Of a stretch of 64,000 nucleotides of DNA, positions 8,227 through 19,983 are shown one piece after another (positions within the stretch are counted from its first letter, which is position 1; each line of letters begins with the position of its first letter). The notes beneath the pieces were generated by a model, which saw nothing but the letters and a program-made list of their open reading frames with translations, had not been told where the DNA came from and ran no database searches. The stretch is from Priestia endophytica DSM 13796 (GTDB lineage Bacteria > Bacillota > Bacilli > Bacillales > Bacillaceae_H). The position numbers were made by a program, and so were the translations under genes. The stretch covers positions 124,001 through 188,000 of the forward strand of contig NZ_FOXX01000001.1 in assembly GCF_900115845.1 (NCBI RefSeq). The letters are read 5' to 3'.

Positions 8227-11200
8227 TTAAAACAGTGAAAGCTGGTTTTGGTCTGGCAGTGATTCTAAGCAGCCGTGGTTGTCTAAATACTCAAGAATTG
8301 TTTTAGATACACGACCTCTTTGCTGAAGATCTTCTTTTGACAAGAATTCTCCATTTTCGCGTGCTTTTACAATATTAAGTGCAGCATTTGTACCAAGACC
8401 CGGAATCGAGTTGAACGGTGGAATAAGCGACGTACCGTCAATAACGAACTCTGAGGCGCTTGATCGATAAAGATCAACTTTTTGAAAAGAGAAGCCGCGT
8501 TCACACATCTCAAGTGAAATTTCTAACACCGTTAGTAAGTTTTTCTCTTTTGGTGATGCTTCAAGTCCTTTAGCTAAAATTTCTTCAATTTTTGCTTTGA
8601 TCGCTGCAGATCCCTTAATCATCGTATCAATATCAAAGTCATCAGCACGAACAGTAAAGTATGTTGCGTAATAAAGAATCGGATGATGCACTTTGAAATA
8701 CGCAATACGAACGGCCATTAGAACATATGCAGCTGCATGGGCTTTCGGGAACATGTACTTAATCTTTTTACATGAATCAACATACCAATCAGGTACTCCA
8801 TTTTTCGCCATTTCCTCTTCCCACTCATCCTGAAGACCTTTTCCTTTACGTACAAACTCCATAATTTTGAATGCAAGCGATGGCTCTAGTCCTTGATAAA
8901 TGAGATATACCATAATATCATCACGACATCCAATTACTTCACTTAGCGTACATACGTTATTATGAATAAGCTCTTGAGCATTTCCAAGCCATACGTCCGT
9001 TCCGTGAGAAAGTCCCGAGATTTGGACAAGCTCAGAGAAGGTTGTTGGCTTTGTATCTTCAAGCATTTGACGAACGAATCTTGTCCCAAACTCAGGGATG
9101 CCGAGCGTTCCTGTTTTACACATAATTTGCTCTGACGTTACACCGAGCGATTCTGTACCGCTAAAGATTTTCATGACTTCAGGATCATCTGTTGGAATCG
9201 TTTTTGGATCAATTCCGCTTAAATCTTGAAGCATGCGAATAGCAGTTGGATCATCGTGTCCGAGAATATCAAGCTTTAACACATTATCGTGAATAGAATG
9301 GAAGTCAAAGTGAGTTGTTTTCCATTCTGAATTTCGATCGTCTGCCGGAAATTGAACTGGCGAGAAATCGTAAATATCCATATAATCTGGAACAACAATA
9401 ATTCCCCCTGGATGCTGACCTGTTGTTCGTTTTACGCCCGTACAACCCGCAACAAGACGATCAACTTCAGCTCCTCTATAGTGGATATCATGATCTCCTG
9501 CATAACCTTTTACATATCCATATGCCGTTTTTTCAGCCACTGTACCAATCGTTCCTGCTCTATATACGTAATCTTCACCGAAAAGCTCTTTTGTATAGTT
9601 ATGGGCTTTTGGTTGGTATTCTCCTGAGAAGTTCAAATCGATATCAGGGACCTTATCTCCTTTAAATCCAAGGAAGGTTTCAAACGGAATATCATGGCCG
9701 TCTTTTGTATACGGAATATTACATTTCGGACAGTCTTTATCAGGTAAGTCAAACCCAGACCCAACAGATCCGTCATCAAAGAACTCAGACGTTTGACACT
9801 GTGGACAAACGTAGTGCGGTGGCAGTGGATTCACTTCGGTAATTTCGGTCATCGTTGCGACGAAGGACGATCCAACAGATCCACGGGAACCTACAAGGTA
9901 TCCGTCGTTCAACGATTTTTTAACAAGCTTATGCGAGATAAGATAAATTACGGCGAATCCGTGACCAATAATACTTTTTAATTCTTTCTCAAGACGAGCT
10001 TCCACAATTTCTGGAAGGTCGTCTCCGTAGATGGAACGAGCTCTGTCATAACTCATTTTTTTCATCTCATCTTCGGCACCTTCGATTTTTGGTGTATATA
10101 AGTCATCTTTAATTGGCTTGACTTCTTCAATTAAATCGGCCACTTTTTGGGTGTTTGTGACTACAATTTCTTTCGCCTTTTCTTCACCAAGGAAAGAAAA
10201 GCAGTCAAGCATTTCGTTTGTAGAACGGAAATGCACATCAGGAAGCTCATGACGGTTTAACGGATTTGCTCCACCTTGAGAGCCAATTAAAATTTTACGA
10301 TAGATTTTGTCTTCTGGATTTAAATAGTGAACATTCCCTGTTGCCACAACTGTTTTGCCAATTTTTTCACCGATTTTGACGATATTTGAAATAATCTCAA
10401 GCAGCGCTTTTTCTGTATGAACCAAATCAAGCTCAATTAAATGCTTGTAGTTGCTTGGCGGCTGCACTTCAATATAGTCATAAAACTCTGCTGCTTTTTC
10501 CACTTCTTCTGCAGATTTTTGCATCATTGCCTCAAAAACTTCGCCTTTATCACAGGCAGTTCCTACGAGTATACCTTCTCGATATTTCTCCAATTTTGAG
10601 CGCGGAATACGCGGTACGCGGTAAAAATACTCTAAGTGTGCAATGGATACAAGCTTAAATAGATTTTTTAATCCTGTGGCATTTTGCGCTAATAGCACTG
10701 CATGATATGGACGTGCTCTTTGATAAGCATTTCCTTGTCCCATATAATCGTTAAGCTGATGATGTGATGTTATTTCTTTTTCAATTGCTTCTTTTAAAAG
10801 TCTTACAAGAATATATCCTGTTGCTTCAGCATCATAGATTGCTCTATGGTGCTGAACGAGCTCAACGTCAAACTTTTTCGCAAGCGTATTTAAACGGTGA
10901 TTCTTCATTGTTGGGTAAAGTAAACGGGCAAGCTCAAGCGTATCTATTACAGGATTTTGTGCTTTGCCAAGCCCAATGCGGCCAAATCCCATATTTAAGA
11001 AGCCCATATCAAAGCTTGCGTTATGTGCAACAAGGGTATCATCGCCAATCCATTCATAAAACTCTTTTAATACAACTTCGATCTCTGGTGCATTTTCAAC
11101 CATATCATCGGTAATCCCCGTTAACTCAATCGTTGTTGCTGAAAGAGGATGATGTGGATTTGCAAAACGCTCAAACTTATCAATGATTTCACCTTCACGC

Positions 11201-12540
11201 ATTTTAACAGCTGCAAGCTCAATGATTTTATCGTATGTTGCTGAAAGACCTGTTGTCTCCACGTCAAAAACAATATATGTTTCAGAAGCTAAATCCCGTT
11301 TTTGTGGATTATAGGCAATTGGCACGCCATCATCTACAAGATTTACTTCAACTCCGTAAATCATTTTTAAGCCATTTTTCTTTGCTGCTCCATATGCTTC
11401 TGGAAATGATTGGGCAACAGCATGGTCTGTTACAGCAATTGCTTTATGACCCCACTTTGCTGCCTGCTGTACAAGTGAGCTAACAGACGTGACAGCATCC
11501 ATTTGGCTCATTGGCGTATGAAGATGAAGCTCAACGCGCTTTTCATCTTCTGCTGCTGTATCTTGACGTTCCCTAGCAGGAATTTCATTGACGTCGTTTC
11601 CAATCATAACAAGATCGCGTACAAACGTATCATTCTGCACGCTACCGCGCACTTTTAGCCACATACCTTTTTTAAGAGACTGAAACATTGGTACATCTTC
11701 TTTATCACGTGAAAACATCTTCACAAGAATCGAATCTGTATAGTCTGTAATCTTGAAAGTAAGAAGCGTACGGCCGCTGCGCAGCTCTTTTGTTTCAGCA
11801 TGAAACACATACCCTTGAATCGTGATGCGCTTTTCTTCATCAATAATTTGGCTAATTGAAACAGGATCGTCTTTAATTGTGTAACCGAGCGTAAGCGGAC
11901 CTGAAATAGCCCCTGCTTCACTCTCCCGCTGTTCTGCTTTTGCCTTCATTTCCGTAAGAGCTGCAAGAGCTTTTTGTTCATCTTCTTGCTTTTTCTTTTC
12001 TACGAACTCATCATATTCTTTCTTCGCTTCCACAACGTCTGTCTCAATTTGAAAAGCAGGAAAGCCATAAGTTGTATATTGAGCTGACAAAAGCTCTCCG
12101 TATTTTCGTTTTAATGCTGCTGCTTCAGCAACATTTCGTCCATGAAGACAAAGCTTACGTCCTTGTACTTTTGGATGCTGTTCATTTAATAGAGAAAGAA
12201 ACATAGGTGAAATTCCTTGAAGCTCACTTAAACAGTGGTTCCAATAATTTTTCACTTCTTCCTCTTCATATTCTTCATTTTTCGCTTTAATTGTAAAAGA
12301 AGTTGTTGCAATATGTGAAAACTGTTTGTTCATTCTCATTAATAGTTCATTATATATATTAAATGGTAAAACATGATTAAGCACAAACTGAAAGTGCCAG
12401 CGCTTTTGTTCTTTGTGAACTGTAACTTTTTCAAGCTCTCCGCCCTCAAAATAACGGACAATCATATCATCCGTAAGCTCAAGCTGCTGAAGAAGAATGG
12501 AAAAGCGTTCACGCTGTTTTATCACTGCTTCTTCGCTCAT
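8227..12540 (-). CDS. polC: DNA polymerase III alpha subunit, Gram-positive type
   Basis: PolC is the replicative polymerase of low-GC Gram-positives, combining polymerase and 3'-5' proofreading in one chain. The 1437 residues equal the B. subtilis length. In order there is an N-terminal domain, an OB fold (about 235-320), a PHP domain ([10 protein letters not shown] near 334) interrupted by the DEDD exonuclease (FDVETTG near 423), a four-cysteine zinc site (CPQC and CPKC near 910), the polymerase core ([13 protein letters not shown] near 963, [10 protein letters not shown] near 1260) and a C-terminal clamp-binding tail QLSLF. The ATG follows GGAGGGG. Confidence 0.99.
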   Translation of the reverse strand: MSEEAVIKQRERFSILLQQLELTDDMIVRYFEGGELEKVTVHKEQKRWHFQFVLNHVLPFNIYNELLMRMNKQFSHIATTSFTIKAKNEEYEEEEVKNYWNHCLSELQGISPMFLSLLNEQHPKVQGRKLCLHGRNVAEAAALKRKYGELLSAQYTTYGFPAFQIETDVVEAKKEYDEFVEKKKQEDEQKALAALTEMKAKAEQRESEAGAISGPLTLGYTIKDDPVSISQIIDEEKRITIQGYVFHAETKELRSGRTLLTFKITDYTDSILVKMFSRDKEDVPMFQSLKKGMWLKVRGSVQNDTFVRDLVMIGNDVNEIPARERQDTAAEDEKRVELHLHTPMSQMDAVTSVSSLVQQAAKWGHKAIAVTDHAVAQSFPEAYGAAKKNGLKMIYGVEVNLVDDGVPIAYNPQKRDLASETYIVFDVETTGLSATYDKIIELAAVKMREGEIIDKFERFANPHHPLSATTIELTGITDDMVENAPEIEVVLKEFYEWIGDDTLVAHNASFDMGFLNMGFGRIGLGKAQNPVIDTLELARLLYPTMKNHRLNTLAKKFDVELVQHHRAIYDAEATGYILVRLLKEAIEKEITSHHQLNDYMGQGNAYQRARPYHAVLLAQNATGLKNLFKLVSIAHLEYFYRVPRIPRSKLEKYREGILVGTACDKGEVFEAMMQKSAEEVEKAAEFYDYIEVQPPSNYKHLIELDLVHTEKALLEIISNIVKIGEKIGKTVVATGNVHYLNPEDKIYRKILIGSQGGANPLNRHELPDVHFRSTNEMLDCFSFLGEEKAKEIVVTNTQKVADLIEEVKPIKDDLYTPKIEGAEDEMKKMSYDRARSIYGDDLPEIVEARLEKELKSIIGHGFAVIYLISHKLVKKSLNDGYLVGSRGSVGSSFVATMTEITEVNPLPPHYVCPQCQTSEFFDDGSVGSGFDLPDKDCPKCNIPYTKDGHDIPFETFLGFKGDKVPDIDLNFSGEYQPKAHNYTKELFGEDYVYRAGTIGTVAEKTAYGYVKGYAGDHDIHYRGAEVDRLVAGCTGVKRTTGQHPGGIIVVPDYMDIYDFSPVQFPADDRNSEWKTTHFDFHSIHDNVLKLDILGHDDPTAIRMLQDLSGIDPKTIPTDDPEVMKIFSGTESLGVTSEQIMCKTGTLGIPEFGTRFVRQMLEDTKPTTFSELVQISGLSHGTDVWLGNAQELIHNNVCTLSEVIGCRDDIMVYLIYQGLEPSLAFKIMEFVRKGKGLQDEWEEEMAKNGVPDWYVDSCKKIKYMFPKAHAAAYVLMAVRIAYFKVHHPILYYATYFTVRADDFDIDTMIKGSAAIKAKIEEILAKGLEASPKEKNLLTVLEISLEMCERGFSFQKVDLYRSSASEFVIDGTSLIPPFNSIPGLGTNAALNIVKARENGEFLSKEDLQQRGRVSKTILEYLDNHGCLESLPDQNQLSLF

Positions 12541-12571
12541 TTTTCCCCTCCGTTATTTTTATTCGATTTCT

Positions 12572-12582
12572 ATTTTAGCATA
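12572..12582 (-). promoter_or_regulatory. Extended -10 promoter for polC
   Basis: The minus strand reads TATGCTAAAAT, a TRTG-N extended element plus a 5/6 match to TATAAT, 32 bases before the polC start. No good -35 is seen at the usual distance, because the proS terminator lies there; an extended -10 can compensate. Confidence 0.5.
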
Positions 12583-12586
12583 AAGA

Positions 12587-12614
12587 AAGGCACCTTTTCT
12601 TCAAAAGGCACCTT
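12587..12614 (-). terminator. Terminator after proS
   Basis: The minus-strand RNA forms a 12-bp stem (AAGGUGCCUUUU with AAAAGGUGCCUU) that includes two adjacent G-U wobbles, with a GAAG loop and then UCUUU. The U tract is short, so it may be leaky. Confidence 0.6.
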
Positions 12615-12636
12615 CCTTTTCTTTCTTTAAAAATTC

Positions 12637-14334
12637 TTATTGTTCAAGAAGTTTTTCAATAAGCCCTGGAATCTCCTCTACTTTTGCTTCAAAAGATTCA
12701 CCTGTTTTACGCACTTTCACTTCCACAATACCTTCGCCAGCTTGTTTACCAACTGTAACGCGGATTGGTAGACCAATAAGATCAGAGTCAGCGAATTTTA
12801 CGCCAGCTCTCTCTGCACGATCATCATACAGCACTTCATAGCCTTGATCTTGAAGTGTGTTATAAAGAGCTGAAGCCACTTCTGTTTGCTCTTCTTTTTT
12901 CACGTTAACTGCAATAACATGAACATCATATGGAGCAACTTGTTTTGGCCATACTAGACCATTTTCATCATTATACTGTTCTGCAATAGCTGCCATTGTA
13001 CGAGAAACTCCGATACCATAGCATCCCATAATCATTGGCTGTGCTCGTCCATTTTCATCAAGGAACGTACCGTTCATTGCTTCACTATAACGTGTTCCAA
13101 GTTTAAAGACGTGACCAACTTCAATCCCACGAGCAAACTGAATGATTCCTTCCCCATCTGGAGAAGCATCGCCTTCTTGAATAAAGCGAAGATCTGCATA
13201 GTCTGCTTGGAAATCGCGCCCTGGATTTACTCCTGTAAGATGGAAGCCGTCTTCATTAGCCCCACATACTCCGTTGACAATATACTCGACAGCATTGTCA
13301 GCAATTACTTTTACATTCTTCACATTGATTGGTCCAACTGAACCAACTTCACATTGAATGATATCTTTTACTTCGTTTGCAGGAGCAAGCATAATGTCTC
13401 TTGCTTCAAGATAGTTTTTCACTTTAATGTCATTGATTTCGTGATCGCCACGTGCCAATACAAGCACATACTCGTCATCAACTTTAAAAAGAAGAGATTT
13501 AATGCATTTTTCTTTTTCAATGTTCAATGCTTTTGATACATCTTCAATTGTTTTGCTGTCTGGCGTTGCTACTTTTTCAAGTTCAACAGCACTTTCTGAA
13601 CTTTTTTCGTAATTAGCAACAACTGGAGCCATTTCGACGTTTGCCGCAAAGTCGGATTTGTCTGAGTACGCAATTGTATCTTCACCAATGTCTGATAACA
13701 CCATGAATTCATGCGTATCTTTACCACCCATTGCTCCAGAGTCTGCGATTACGGCACGGAAGTCTAGGCCACAGCGTGAAAAGATGCGACGGTATCCTTC
13801 AAACATGTCTTCGTACGTTTTATCTAAGCTTTCTTTTGTTGCATGAAATGAGTAAGCATCTTTCATAATAAATTCGCGACCTCGTAAAAGCCCAAAGCGT
13901 GGACGCTTCTCATCGCGGAATTTTGTTTGAATTTGGTACACATTTAACGGAAGTTTTTTGTATGATTTTACTTCATCGCGAAGCAGGCTTGTCACAACTT
14001 CTTCATGTGTTGGTCCTAGAGCAAACTCACGACCGTGACGATCGTTAAAGCGCATAAGTTCAGGTCCGTAAGAACTCCAACGTCCTGATTCTTGCCAAAG
14101 TTCAGCAAGCTGAAGCGTTGGCATTAGCATTTCTGATGAACCTGCTCTGTCCATTTCTTCACGAACAATTTTTTCTACTTTTGCAAGCACGCGCTTACCA
14201 AGAGGTAAAATGCTGTAAATACCGCTTGCATTTTGTCTCATAAATCCTGCACGAATTAAAAGCTGGTGACTTCTAATTTCAGCATCTGCTGGCACTTCAC
14301 GCAGCGTTGGGATAAACATTGCACTTTGTTTCAT
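12637..14334 (-). CDS. proS: Prolyl-tRNA synthetase
   Basis: ProS charges tRNA-Pro in the cytoplasm. The product of about 565 residues is the long bacterial type with an editing insertion between class II motifs 2 and 3. It shows [17 protein letters not shown], motif 2 with [17 protein letters not shown], the insertion domain at about 225-405, and motif 3 with [14 protein letters not shown], followed by the anticodon-binding domain. The frame opens at 14361, but GGTGGAG precedes the ATG at 14334, which gives the family start [15 protein letters not shown]. It lies between rasP and polC with terminators on both sides. Confidence 0.98.
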   Translation of the reverse strand: MKQSAMFIPTLREVPADAEIRSHQLLIRAGFMRQNASGIYSILPLGKRVLAKVEKIVREEMDRAGSSEMLMPTLQLAELWQESGRWSSYGPELMRFNDRHGREFALGPTHEEVVTSLLRDEVKSYKKLPLNVYQIQTKFRDEKRPRFGLLRGREFIMKDAYSFHATKESLDKTYEDMFEGYRRIFSRCGLDFRAVIADSGAMGGKDTHEFMVLSDIGEDTIAYSDKSDFAANVEMAPVVANYEKSSESAVELEKVATPDSKTIEDVSKALNIEKEKCIKSLLFKVDDEYVLVLARGDHEINDIKVKNYLEARDIMLAPANEVKDIIQCEVGSVGPINVKNVKVIADNAVEYIVNGVCGANEDGFHLTGVNPGRDFQADYADLRFIQEGDASPDGEGIIQFARGIEVGHVFKLGTRYSEAMNGTFLDENGRAQPMIMGCYGIGVSRTMAAIAEQYNDENGLVWPKQVAPYDVHVIAVNVKKEEQTEVASALYNTLQDQGYEVLYDDRAERAGVKFADSDLIGLPIRVTVGKQAGEGIVEVKVRKTGESFEAKVEEIPGLIEKLLEQ

Positions 14335-14375
14335 GGTTTCTCCACCTTTATCCATAATCAATTAAAAAATATGAG

Positions 14376-14413
14376 AAGCGGCGTCCTTTTTGTTCAAAAA
14401 GGAAACGCCGCTT
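14376..14413 (-). terminator. Terminator after rasP
   Basis: A 9-bp outer stem (AAGCGGCGT with ACGCCGCTT) and an inner CCTTTTT/AAAAAGG stem, separated by a 2-base bulge, are followed on the minus strand by CTCATATTTTTT. It lies between the rasP stop and proS. Confidence 0.8.
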
Positions 14414-14419
14414 TTTATC

Positions 14420-15685
14420 TTATTGTACAAAAAAGCGTTGAATATCGTTCCATGTGACAACAAGCATAAGGAGCATCAGAAGCGCAAATCCAATAAAGTG
14501 GACAATACCTTCTTTTTGACGATCAATTGGTTTTCCTCTTAACGCTTCAACTAAGAAGAACAGAAGACGTCCTCCATCAAGAGCCGGGAGCGGTAAAAGG
14601 TTCACAATTCCAAGGTTAATGCTCAGTGCAGCAGCCCATTTCATCAAGTAGTAGAATCCTGACTGTGCGACTTGTTCTGTTGAAACATAAATTCCAACTG
14701 GTCCTGAAAGCATATCAATTGAGAACTGTCCTGTCACTAGTTTTCCAAGCGTTAGAACGATTTCTTTCGTCCATGTTAGCGTTTCAGTTACTCCGTTGGC
14801 AATTGCACCGAAAAAGGATTTTTCAACAGGCTGATAAACACCAATAACCCCTACTGTTTCCTCGCCTCGTTTTTCACTTTTTGGCGTAACGTTAATTTCT
14901 TCAGCCTGCCCATTACGTTCCACATCAAACGTTACTTCTTCCCCAGGATGTTTTACGACTTTACTGACAACGTCTGTCCACGACGATACACTTTCCCCGT
15001 CAATTGCTTTTACAACGTCACCTTCTTGTAAACCTGCTTCTTGGGCAGCTCCATCTGATGTGATTTCTCCCATAATTGGTTTATCTACCGTGTAGCCTTG
15101 AAAAACGCCGATAATCGCAAAAAGAAAGAAAGCAAGCACAAAGTTCATCATCGGACCAGCGAAAATGGCCATTGCACGCTGTCCGAGCGTTTTTGAACCA
15201 AACTGACGCTTGTACGGGGCAATTTGTACTTCTTCTCCGTCATTAACGAAAAACGATGTATCACTAACGGTAAAGCGCTCAAGACGACCTTCTTCGGAAG
15301 AAGCTTCATATCCTTCTACAAACATTTTATGTTCTAAGTCGATACGTTCAACTTCAACGACCGTTGCATCTGGATGCTCGTCTTTATTGTTAATAATAAT
15401 TTTATTAACCTCGTCTTTATCATTGAACTTTAGTCCAATCATTTGACCTGGTTTTACTTCAATCATTTCTGGATCTTCTCCAGCCATGCGGACAAACCCA
15501 CCTAGTGGCAAGAGACGAATTGTATATACAGTTTCATTCTTCGTGAATGAAAAAACTTTTGGACCGAAGCCGATGGCAAATTCGCGGCAAAGAATGCCAG
15601 CACGTTTTGCAAAAATAAGATGCCCTAGCTCGTGAACAAAAACTAGTAACCCAAAAATGAGTACAAACGCTATAGGTGTCGGCAA
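14420..15685 (-). CDS. rasP: Site-2 intramembrane zinc metalloprotease RasP (RseP family)
   Basis: RasP cleaves transmembrane segments, for example of anti-sigma factors such as RsiW in B. subtilis, and clears signal peptide remnants. The 421-residue protein has HELGH at residues 18-22 inside the first membrane helix, a PDZ domain (about 200-270), further helices, and the second metal site in PALDGGRLLFF near 367. The start is a TTG with AGGAGG 9 bases upstream. It follows dxr by 15 bases in the uppS-cdsA-dxr-rasP group. Confidence 0.96.
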   Translation of the reverse strand: MPTPIAFVLIFGLLVFVHELGHLIFAKRAGILCREFAIGFGPKVFSFTKNETVYTIRLLPLGGFVRMAGEDPEMIEVKPGQMIGLKFNDKDEVNKIIINNKDEHPDATVVEVERIDLEHKMFVEGYEASSEEGRLERFTVSDTSFFVNDGEEVQIAPYKRQFGSKTLGQRAMAIFAGPMMNFVLAFFLFAIIGVFQGYTVDKPIMGEITSDGAAQEAGLQEGDVVKAIDGESVSSWTDVVSKVVKHPGEEVTFDVERNGQAEEINVTPKSEKRGEETVGVIGVYQPVEKSFFGAIANGVTETLTWTKEIVLTLGKLVTGQFSIDMLSGPVGIYVSTEQVAQSGFYYLMKWAAALSINLGIVNLLPLPALDGGRLLFFLVEALRGKPIDRQKEGIVHFIGFALLMLLMLVVTWNDIQRFFVQ

Positions 15686-15700
15686 AAGCTATTACCTCCT

Positions 15701-16843
15701 TTAAGAAATTAAAGACAATACGTAAGACCTTGTTTCTAAATCTACTTCTTTTATTGTCTGAAGACAAGGATTTTGCTGGACAGTATGCCAGTTTAATGCC
15801 TTCTCAATCACGTCTTCAATTTGCAGGAAGGAAATTTTCCCTTCAAGGAATAACGCAACGGCTTGTTCATTTGCTGCATTCAATACAGTTGGCATTGTAC
15901 CTCCTGTTTTCCCTGCTTCAAAAGCAAAAGAAAGACAGCGATAACGTTCGAAATCCATTTTAGCAAAATCCAATGTACCAATCTCAGCGAGGTTAAGAGG
16001 CGTAGAGGGAAGCACCATCCGATTTGGATATGTAAGAGCGTATTGAATAGGTACGCGCATATCAGGTGTTCCAAGCTGAGCCATTACGCTACGGTCATGA
16101 AACTCAACCATAGAATGAATGATACTTTGTTTATGGAGAAGCACATCTATTTTCTCATATGGCATGTTAAAAAGCCAATGTGCTTCAATAACTTCTAACC
16201 CTTTGTTCATCATTGTTGCTGAATCAATGGTAATCTTTGCGCCCATTGACCAGTTCGGATGGTTTAAGGCTTCCTCAACGGTTACTCCTTCTAGCTCTTG
16301 TCTTGTTTTGTCTCGAAAACTTCCTCCAGAAGCCGTAATAATAAGACGATTAATCTCTTTCATATTTTCGCCTTGCAAACATTGATAAATAGCAGAATGT
16401 TCACTATCAACCGGAAGGATGCTTACTCCATATTCCCGAGCTTCCTTCATAACAAGATGACCTGCTGTTACAAGCGTTTCCTTATTTGCAAGAGCAATTG
16501 TTTTACGCGCTCTAATAGCTTCTATTGTTGGAAAAAGACCAACGCTCCCCATTACAGCCGTAACAACAACATCTGCTTCAGAACATGTAGCAACTTCTAT
16601 CAAACCTTCTTCTCCATATACAATAGTAATATTGAGAAACTCGTCTTTTAATACCTCATAGTCTTCTTTTTTTGAAACTGATAAAATCCTAGGCTGAAAC
16701 TCTGCTACAATTTCTCGTGCTTTATCAATATTTTGTCCTACTGACATGGAAACGAGTGAGAATTCGTCACGATGCGTTCGAATGACATCTAGCGTTTGTG
16801 TTCCAATTGAACCTGTTGCGCCTAGTAAGGCAATTTTCTTCAC
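15701..16843 (-). CDS. dxr: 1-deoxy-D-xylulose 5-phosphate reductoisomerase
   Basis: Dxr makes 2-C-methyl-D-erythritol 4-phosphate, the committed step of the MEP isoprenoid pathway, using NADPH. The product of about 380 residues has the nucleotide-binding [14 protein letters not shown] at the N-terminus, ALANKETLV near 120, and the substrate and metal-binding [12 protein letters not shown] and TASGGSFRD motifs. The frame can open at a TTG at 16861, but GGGGGG sits 6 bases before the GTG at 16843, giving [11 protein letters not shown] as in B. subtilis. The upstream gene uppS uses the isoprenoid products. Confidence 0.97.
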   Translation of the reverse strand: MKKIALLGATGSIGTQTLDVIRTHRDEFSLVSMSVGQNIDKAREIVAEFQPRILSVSKKEDYEVLKDEFLNITIVYGEEGLIEVATCSEADVVVTAVMGSVGLFPTIEAIRARKTIALANKETLVTAGHLVMKEAREYGVSILPVDSEHSAIYQCLQGENMKEINRLIITASGGSFRDKTRQELEGVTVEEALNHPNWSMGAKITIDSATMMNKGLEVIEAHWLFNMPYEKIDVLLHKQSIIHSMVEFHDRSVMAQLGTPDMRVPIQYALTYPNRMVLPSTPLNLAEIGTLDFAKMDFERYRCLSFAFEAGKTGGTMPTVLNAANEQAVALFLEGKISFLQIEDVIEKALNWHTVQQNPCLQTIKEVDLETRSYVLSLIS

Positions 16844-16861
16844 GTATGTCCCCCCGTTCAA

Positions 16862-17644
16862 TTATATTAAAAAGTAAAGAATAGGGAAAACAAACAGCCA
16901 GCTGTCTGTTCGGTCAAGCACTCCCCCGTGTCCAGGTAAAATATTGCCTGAATCTTTTACACCATAGTGGCGTTTAAACGCTGACTCTACAAGATCTCCA
17001 ACTTGTCCAAATATAGAAAGAACAAGACCGATCACCATAAGATGAAGAGGGGACTCTGTAAGCGGCGATAAAAACGCAAAAAGAAGCGCTACAATCACTC
17101 CACAAACAATTCCTCCAACTGAGCCTTCAATTGTCTTATTTGGACTAATGTCAGGCCATAGTTTTCGTTTCCCCATACTTTTCCCAATAAAATATGCTCC
17201 AGAATCACTTGCCCATGTTACAAAAAGAGCAAGAAATACGTAAGAAAGCTGTTCTTCGCGAATCGCAATAAAATAATAAAAACCCATTCCAATATAGATG
17301 GTTGCTAAAATAACAAAACCAGCATCATCGAATGTAAAACGGTTTTTAATTAATACAGTATACGTCAGCAGCAATAAAACAGCTAGCAAAACAACTTCTA
17401 CTTTATGATTAAATATCGTATTAGCAAGCGACGCATTTGTCTGTGAAAGCAAAAACGTCCAAATAAGCAAGATACTCATAAACGTTGGGAAAGATAGGAG
17501 CGAAATTTTTCGCATTTTTAATAATTCAAAAACTCCAACCGTTGCTAACAAATAAACAAGCAGTGTAAAAGGCAACCCGCCAACTAAGACAAGGGGTACA
17601 AAGATAGCGGCTGCAATGACTCCTGTAATGATTCGTTGCCTCAT
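16862..17644 (-). CDS. cdsA: Phosphatidate cytidylyltransferase
   Basis: CdsA makes CDP-diacylglycerol from phosphatidic acid and CTP at the membrane, feeding phospholipid synthesis. The 260-residue protein is almost entirely hydrophobic, with about seven or eight membrane segments, and ends with the CDP-DAG synthase signature, seen as SAFKRHYGVKDSGNILPGHGG followed by LDRTDS. Its ATG overlaps the uppS stop as ATGA, so the two are translationally coupled. Confidence 0.97.
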   Translation of the reverse strand: MRQRIITGVIAAAIFVPLVLVGGLPFTLLVYLLATVGVFELLKMRKISLLSFPTFMSILLIWTFLLSQTNASLANTIFNHKVEVVLLAVLLLLTYTVLIKNRFTFDDAGFVILATIYIGMGFYYFIAIREEQLSYVFLALFVTWASDSGAYFIGKSMGKRKLWPDISPNKTIEGSVGGIVCGVIVALLFAFLSPLTESPLHLMVIGLVLSIFGQVGDLVESAFKRHYGVKDSGNILPGHGGVLDRTDSWLFVFPILYFLI

Positions 17645-18429
17645 TTTTTATCAACATCCTTCACGCCACCAAAACGGCGTCCTCTATTTTGGTAATCCTC
17701 TAAAGCTGACAGAAAATGCTCTCCCCTAAAGTCAGGCCATAGAACATCAGTAAACCAAAATTCAGCGTAAGCAAGCTGCCATAGCATAAAATTACTTAAG
17801 CGAATTTCCCCGCTTGTGCGAATAAGCAAGTCAGGGTCTTTAAGGTCTCCGCTCATCAAATGTTTCTGAATATCAGCTTCTGTTACAGCCTTGTTTGGAT
17901 CAGCTTCTTCCATCAGTTTATTCACCGCATAAACAAGTTCATCACGGGATCCATAGTTTAACGCAAAGTTCAAAATAAGGCCCGTATTTTCCTTCGTTCT
18001 TTCGATTGCATTGTTCACGGCATTAAGCGTATGGGCTGGAAGTCTTTCTTTGTTTCCCATCACCCTTACTTGGACATTTTCTTCAATCAGCTCTGGTAAA
18101 AATGTGTTTAAAAACTCTTCTGGAAGCTTCATAAGAAATTCAACTTCCATTTTTGGCCTTTTCCAATTTTCTGTTGAAAATGCGTAGAGAGTTAATACTT
18201 TAACATTTAACTCATTAGCAGCACGAGTAATTTTCCGCACAACTTTCATTCCTTCATGGTGACCCATAATGCGCGGCATGGCTCGTTTCTGAGCCCAGCG
18301 TCCGTTTCCGTCCATGATGATGGCTACATGCTCTGGAATAGACCCTTTCATCACTTGTTTCTTACGCTGTTCATACGTACCTGTATTTGACTTTTGCTCC
18401 TTTAAAAGCTGTTGAAATTTCTTTATCAT
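17641..18429 (-). CDS. uppS: Undecaprenyl diphosphate synthase (cis-prenyltransferase)
   Basis: UppS condenses eight isopentenyl diphosphates onto farnesyl diphosphate to give the C55 carrier for cell-wall synthesis. The 262-residue protein has the conserved IIMDGNGRWAQKR near residue 37 with the essential aspartate D40, then FSTENWKRP, and DLLIRTSGEIRLSNF near the C-terminus. Its position frr-uppS-cdsA-dxr is the common Firmicute order. A terminator upstream separates it from frr. Confidence 0.98.
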   Translation of the reverse strand: MIKKFQQLLKEQKSNTGTYEQRKKQVMKGSIPEHVAIIMDGNGRWAQKRAMPRIMGHHEGMKVVRKITRAANELNVKVLTLYAFSTENWKRPKMEVEFLMKLPEEFLNTFLPELIEENVQVRVMGNKERLPAHTLNAVNNAIERTKENTGLILNFALNYGSRDELVYAVNKLMEEADPNKAVTEADIQKHLMSGDLKDPDLLIRTSGEIRLSNFMLWQLAYAEFWFTDVLWPDFRGEHFLSALEDYQNRGRRFGGVKDVDKK

Positions 18430-18528
18430 GTCAAAAGTCCCCCGTTATGCAAACATCATCTTTTTTCTGTAATTTTTGTATAAAAAGGCTCGGTCCCCTT
18501 TTATATTTTTCATACTACCATTATTAAC

Positions 18529-18557
18529 AAAAAAACCCCCTGTAAACAATAGAGGGT
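18529..18557 (-). terminator. Terminator after frr
   Basis: On the minus strand ACCCTC pairs with GGGGGT (one G-U) around a 12-base loop and is followed by TTTTTTT. It closes the rpsB-tsf-pyrH-frr group ahead of uppS. Confidence 0.75.
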
Positions 18558-18587
18558 CTTTTACAATATATTTTACAGTGAAAAAGA

Positions 18588-19145
18588 TTATACTTCCATA
18601 ATTTCTTTTTCTTTATCTTTTGCAATACCATCCACTTTTTCGATGTACGAGTCTGTAAGCTTTTGAATGTCTTCTGTGTAGCTGCGGAGATCATCCTCTG
18701 TAATCTCCCCATTTTTCTCAAGCTTTTTAAGATCTTCGTTTCCGTCACGACGAATATTACGTACTGCTACCTTGCTATCCTCGCTGTATTTCTTCACAAG
18801 TTTTACAAGTTCACGACGACGCTCTTCTGTTAAAGCAGGAATTGTAATACGGATGATTGTGCCATCATTTGATGGAGTAAGACCAAGGTCTGCTTTCATG
18901 ATTGCTTTTTCAATTTCAGCAAGCTGTGTTTTGTCATATGGTTGGATAACAAGCATACGAGCTTCAGGTACACTGATTGTTGCAAGCTGGTTTAATGGTG
19001 TTTGAACACCATAGTATTCAATCATTACTTTATCAAGTAGGGATGGATTAGCACGTCCAGCACGAACTGTTGCTAATTCTCTTGTTAAAGCTCCTGTCGC
19101 TTTTTCCATTCTTTCTTTTGTTTCATTTAATACTGTTTTTGGCAT
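18588..19145 (-). CDS. frr: Ribosome recycling factor
   Basis: RRF splits post-termination ribosomes together with EF-G. The 185-residue product is the family length and has [41 protein letters not shown] and [13 protein letters not shown]. The start overlaps the pyrH stop (TAATG), so translation is probably coupled to pyrH. The order rpsB-tsf-pyrH-frr is conserved across bacteria. Confidence 0.98.
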   Translation of the reverse strand: MPKTVLNETKERMEKATGALTRELATVRAGRANPSLLDKVMIEYYGVQTPLNQLATISVPEARMLVIQPYDKTQLAEIEKAIMKADLGLTPSNDGTIIRITIPALTEERRRELVKLVKKYSEDSKVAVRNIRRDGNEDLKKLEKNGEITEDDLRSYTEDIQKLTDSYIEKVDGIAKDKEKEIMEV

Positions 19146-19870
19146 TATTCTTTCCCCCTTACAATTGTTCCAATGTTCTCTCCCACAACAACACGTTTAA
19201 TGTTGCCTTCTTCCATAACAGAGAATACGATAAGTGGAATATCGTTGTCCATACATAGTGAAGAAGCTGTAGAATCCATGACTGCTAAACCTTGTTGAAG
19301 CACTTCAATATAAGAAAGTGTTTCGTATTTCACAGCATCAGGTACTAAAGTTGGGTCTGCGCTATATACTCCGTCTACGTTGTTTTTAGCCATTAAAATA
19401 ACGTCTGCTTCAATTTCTGCAGCACGTAGAGCAGCCGTTGTATCTGTTGAGAAGTACGGATTCCCTGTTCCTGCCGCAAAAATAACAACGCGTTTCTTTT
19501 CAAGATGGCGAATCGCTTTTCGTCTTATGTACGGTTCAGCTACTTGGCGCATTTCAATTGACGTTTGCACGCGTGTTTGAACTCCAAGATTCTCTAAGCT
19601 ATCTTGTAATGAAAGAGAATTCATTACCGTTGCAAGCATTCCCATGTAGTCTGCATTTGCACGGTCCATCCCCATCTCACTACCAATTTTACCACGCCAG
19701 ATGTTCCCACCGCCAACAACAATGGCAATTTCAACACCTAAATCGTAAATTTCTTTTACTTGAGCAGCAACAGACTTGATGATTTCAGGTTTGATTCCAA
19801 ATCCTTGTGATCCTGCTAATGCTTCACCGCTCAGCTTTAATACAATTCGATTATATTTTGCACTACTCAT
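19145..19870 (-). CDS. pyrH: Uridylate kinase (UMP kinase)
   Basis: PyrH phosphorylates UMP to UDP and belongs to the amino acid kinase fold, unrelated to eukaryotic UMP/CMP kinases. The product of about 241 residues has [23 protein letters not shown], the [16 protein letters not shown] segment and [20 protein letters not shown]. The frame extends upstream to 19927, but TGGAGG lies before the ATG at 19870 and homologues start there. A hairpin lies between tsf and this gene. Confidence 0.98.
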   Translation of the reverse strand: MSSAKYNRIVLKLSGEALAGSQGFGIKPEIIKSVAAQVKEIYDLGVEIAIVVGGGNIWRGKIGSEMGMDRANADYMGMLATVMNSLSLQDSLENLGVQTRVQTSIEMRQVAEPYIRRKAIRHLEKKRVVIFAAGTGNPYFSTDTTAALRAAEIEADVILMAKNNVDGVYSADPTLVPDAVKYETLSYIEVLQQGLAVMDSTASSLCMDNDIPLIVFSVMEEGNIKRVVVGENIGTIVRGKE

Positions 19871-19916
19871 ATTAAACCTCCATCGTCCCAAGTGTACGAT
19901 ATCATTTTTTAGGAAA

Positions 19917-19937
19917 GGGGAACACAACGTGTTCCCC
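19917..19937 (-). terminator. Hairpin between tsf and pyrH
   Basis: A perfect 9-bp GC-rich stem (GGGGAACAC with GTGTTCCCC) and 3-base loop are followed on the minus strand by TTTCCTAAAA. The U tract is interrupted, so it may be a partial terminator or a processing hairpin. Confidence 0.55.
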
Positions 19938-19983
19938 CCTTCTTTGCTTTATAATTTGCCCATTTATAAAGAATATAATGGTC

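Noticed and set aside
18430-18530. uppS promoter (TTGTTA and TATAAA)
   Set aside because: The spacer is 19 bases and the -35 is poor, so I do not annotate it; uppS may depend on read-through of the frr terminator.
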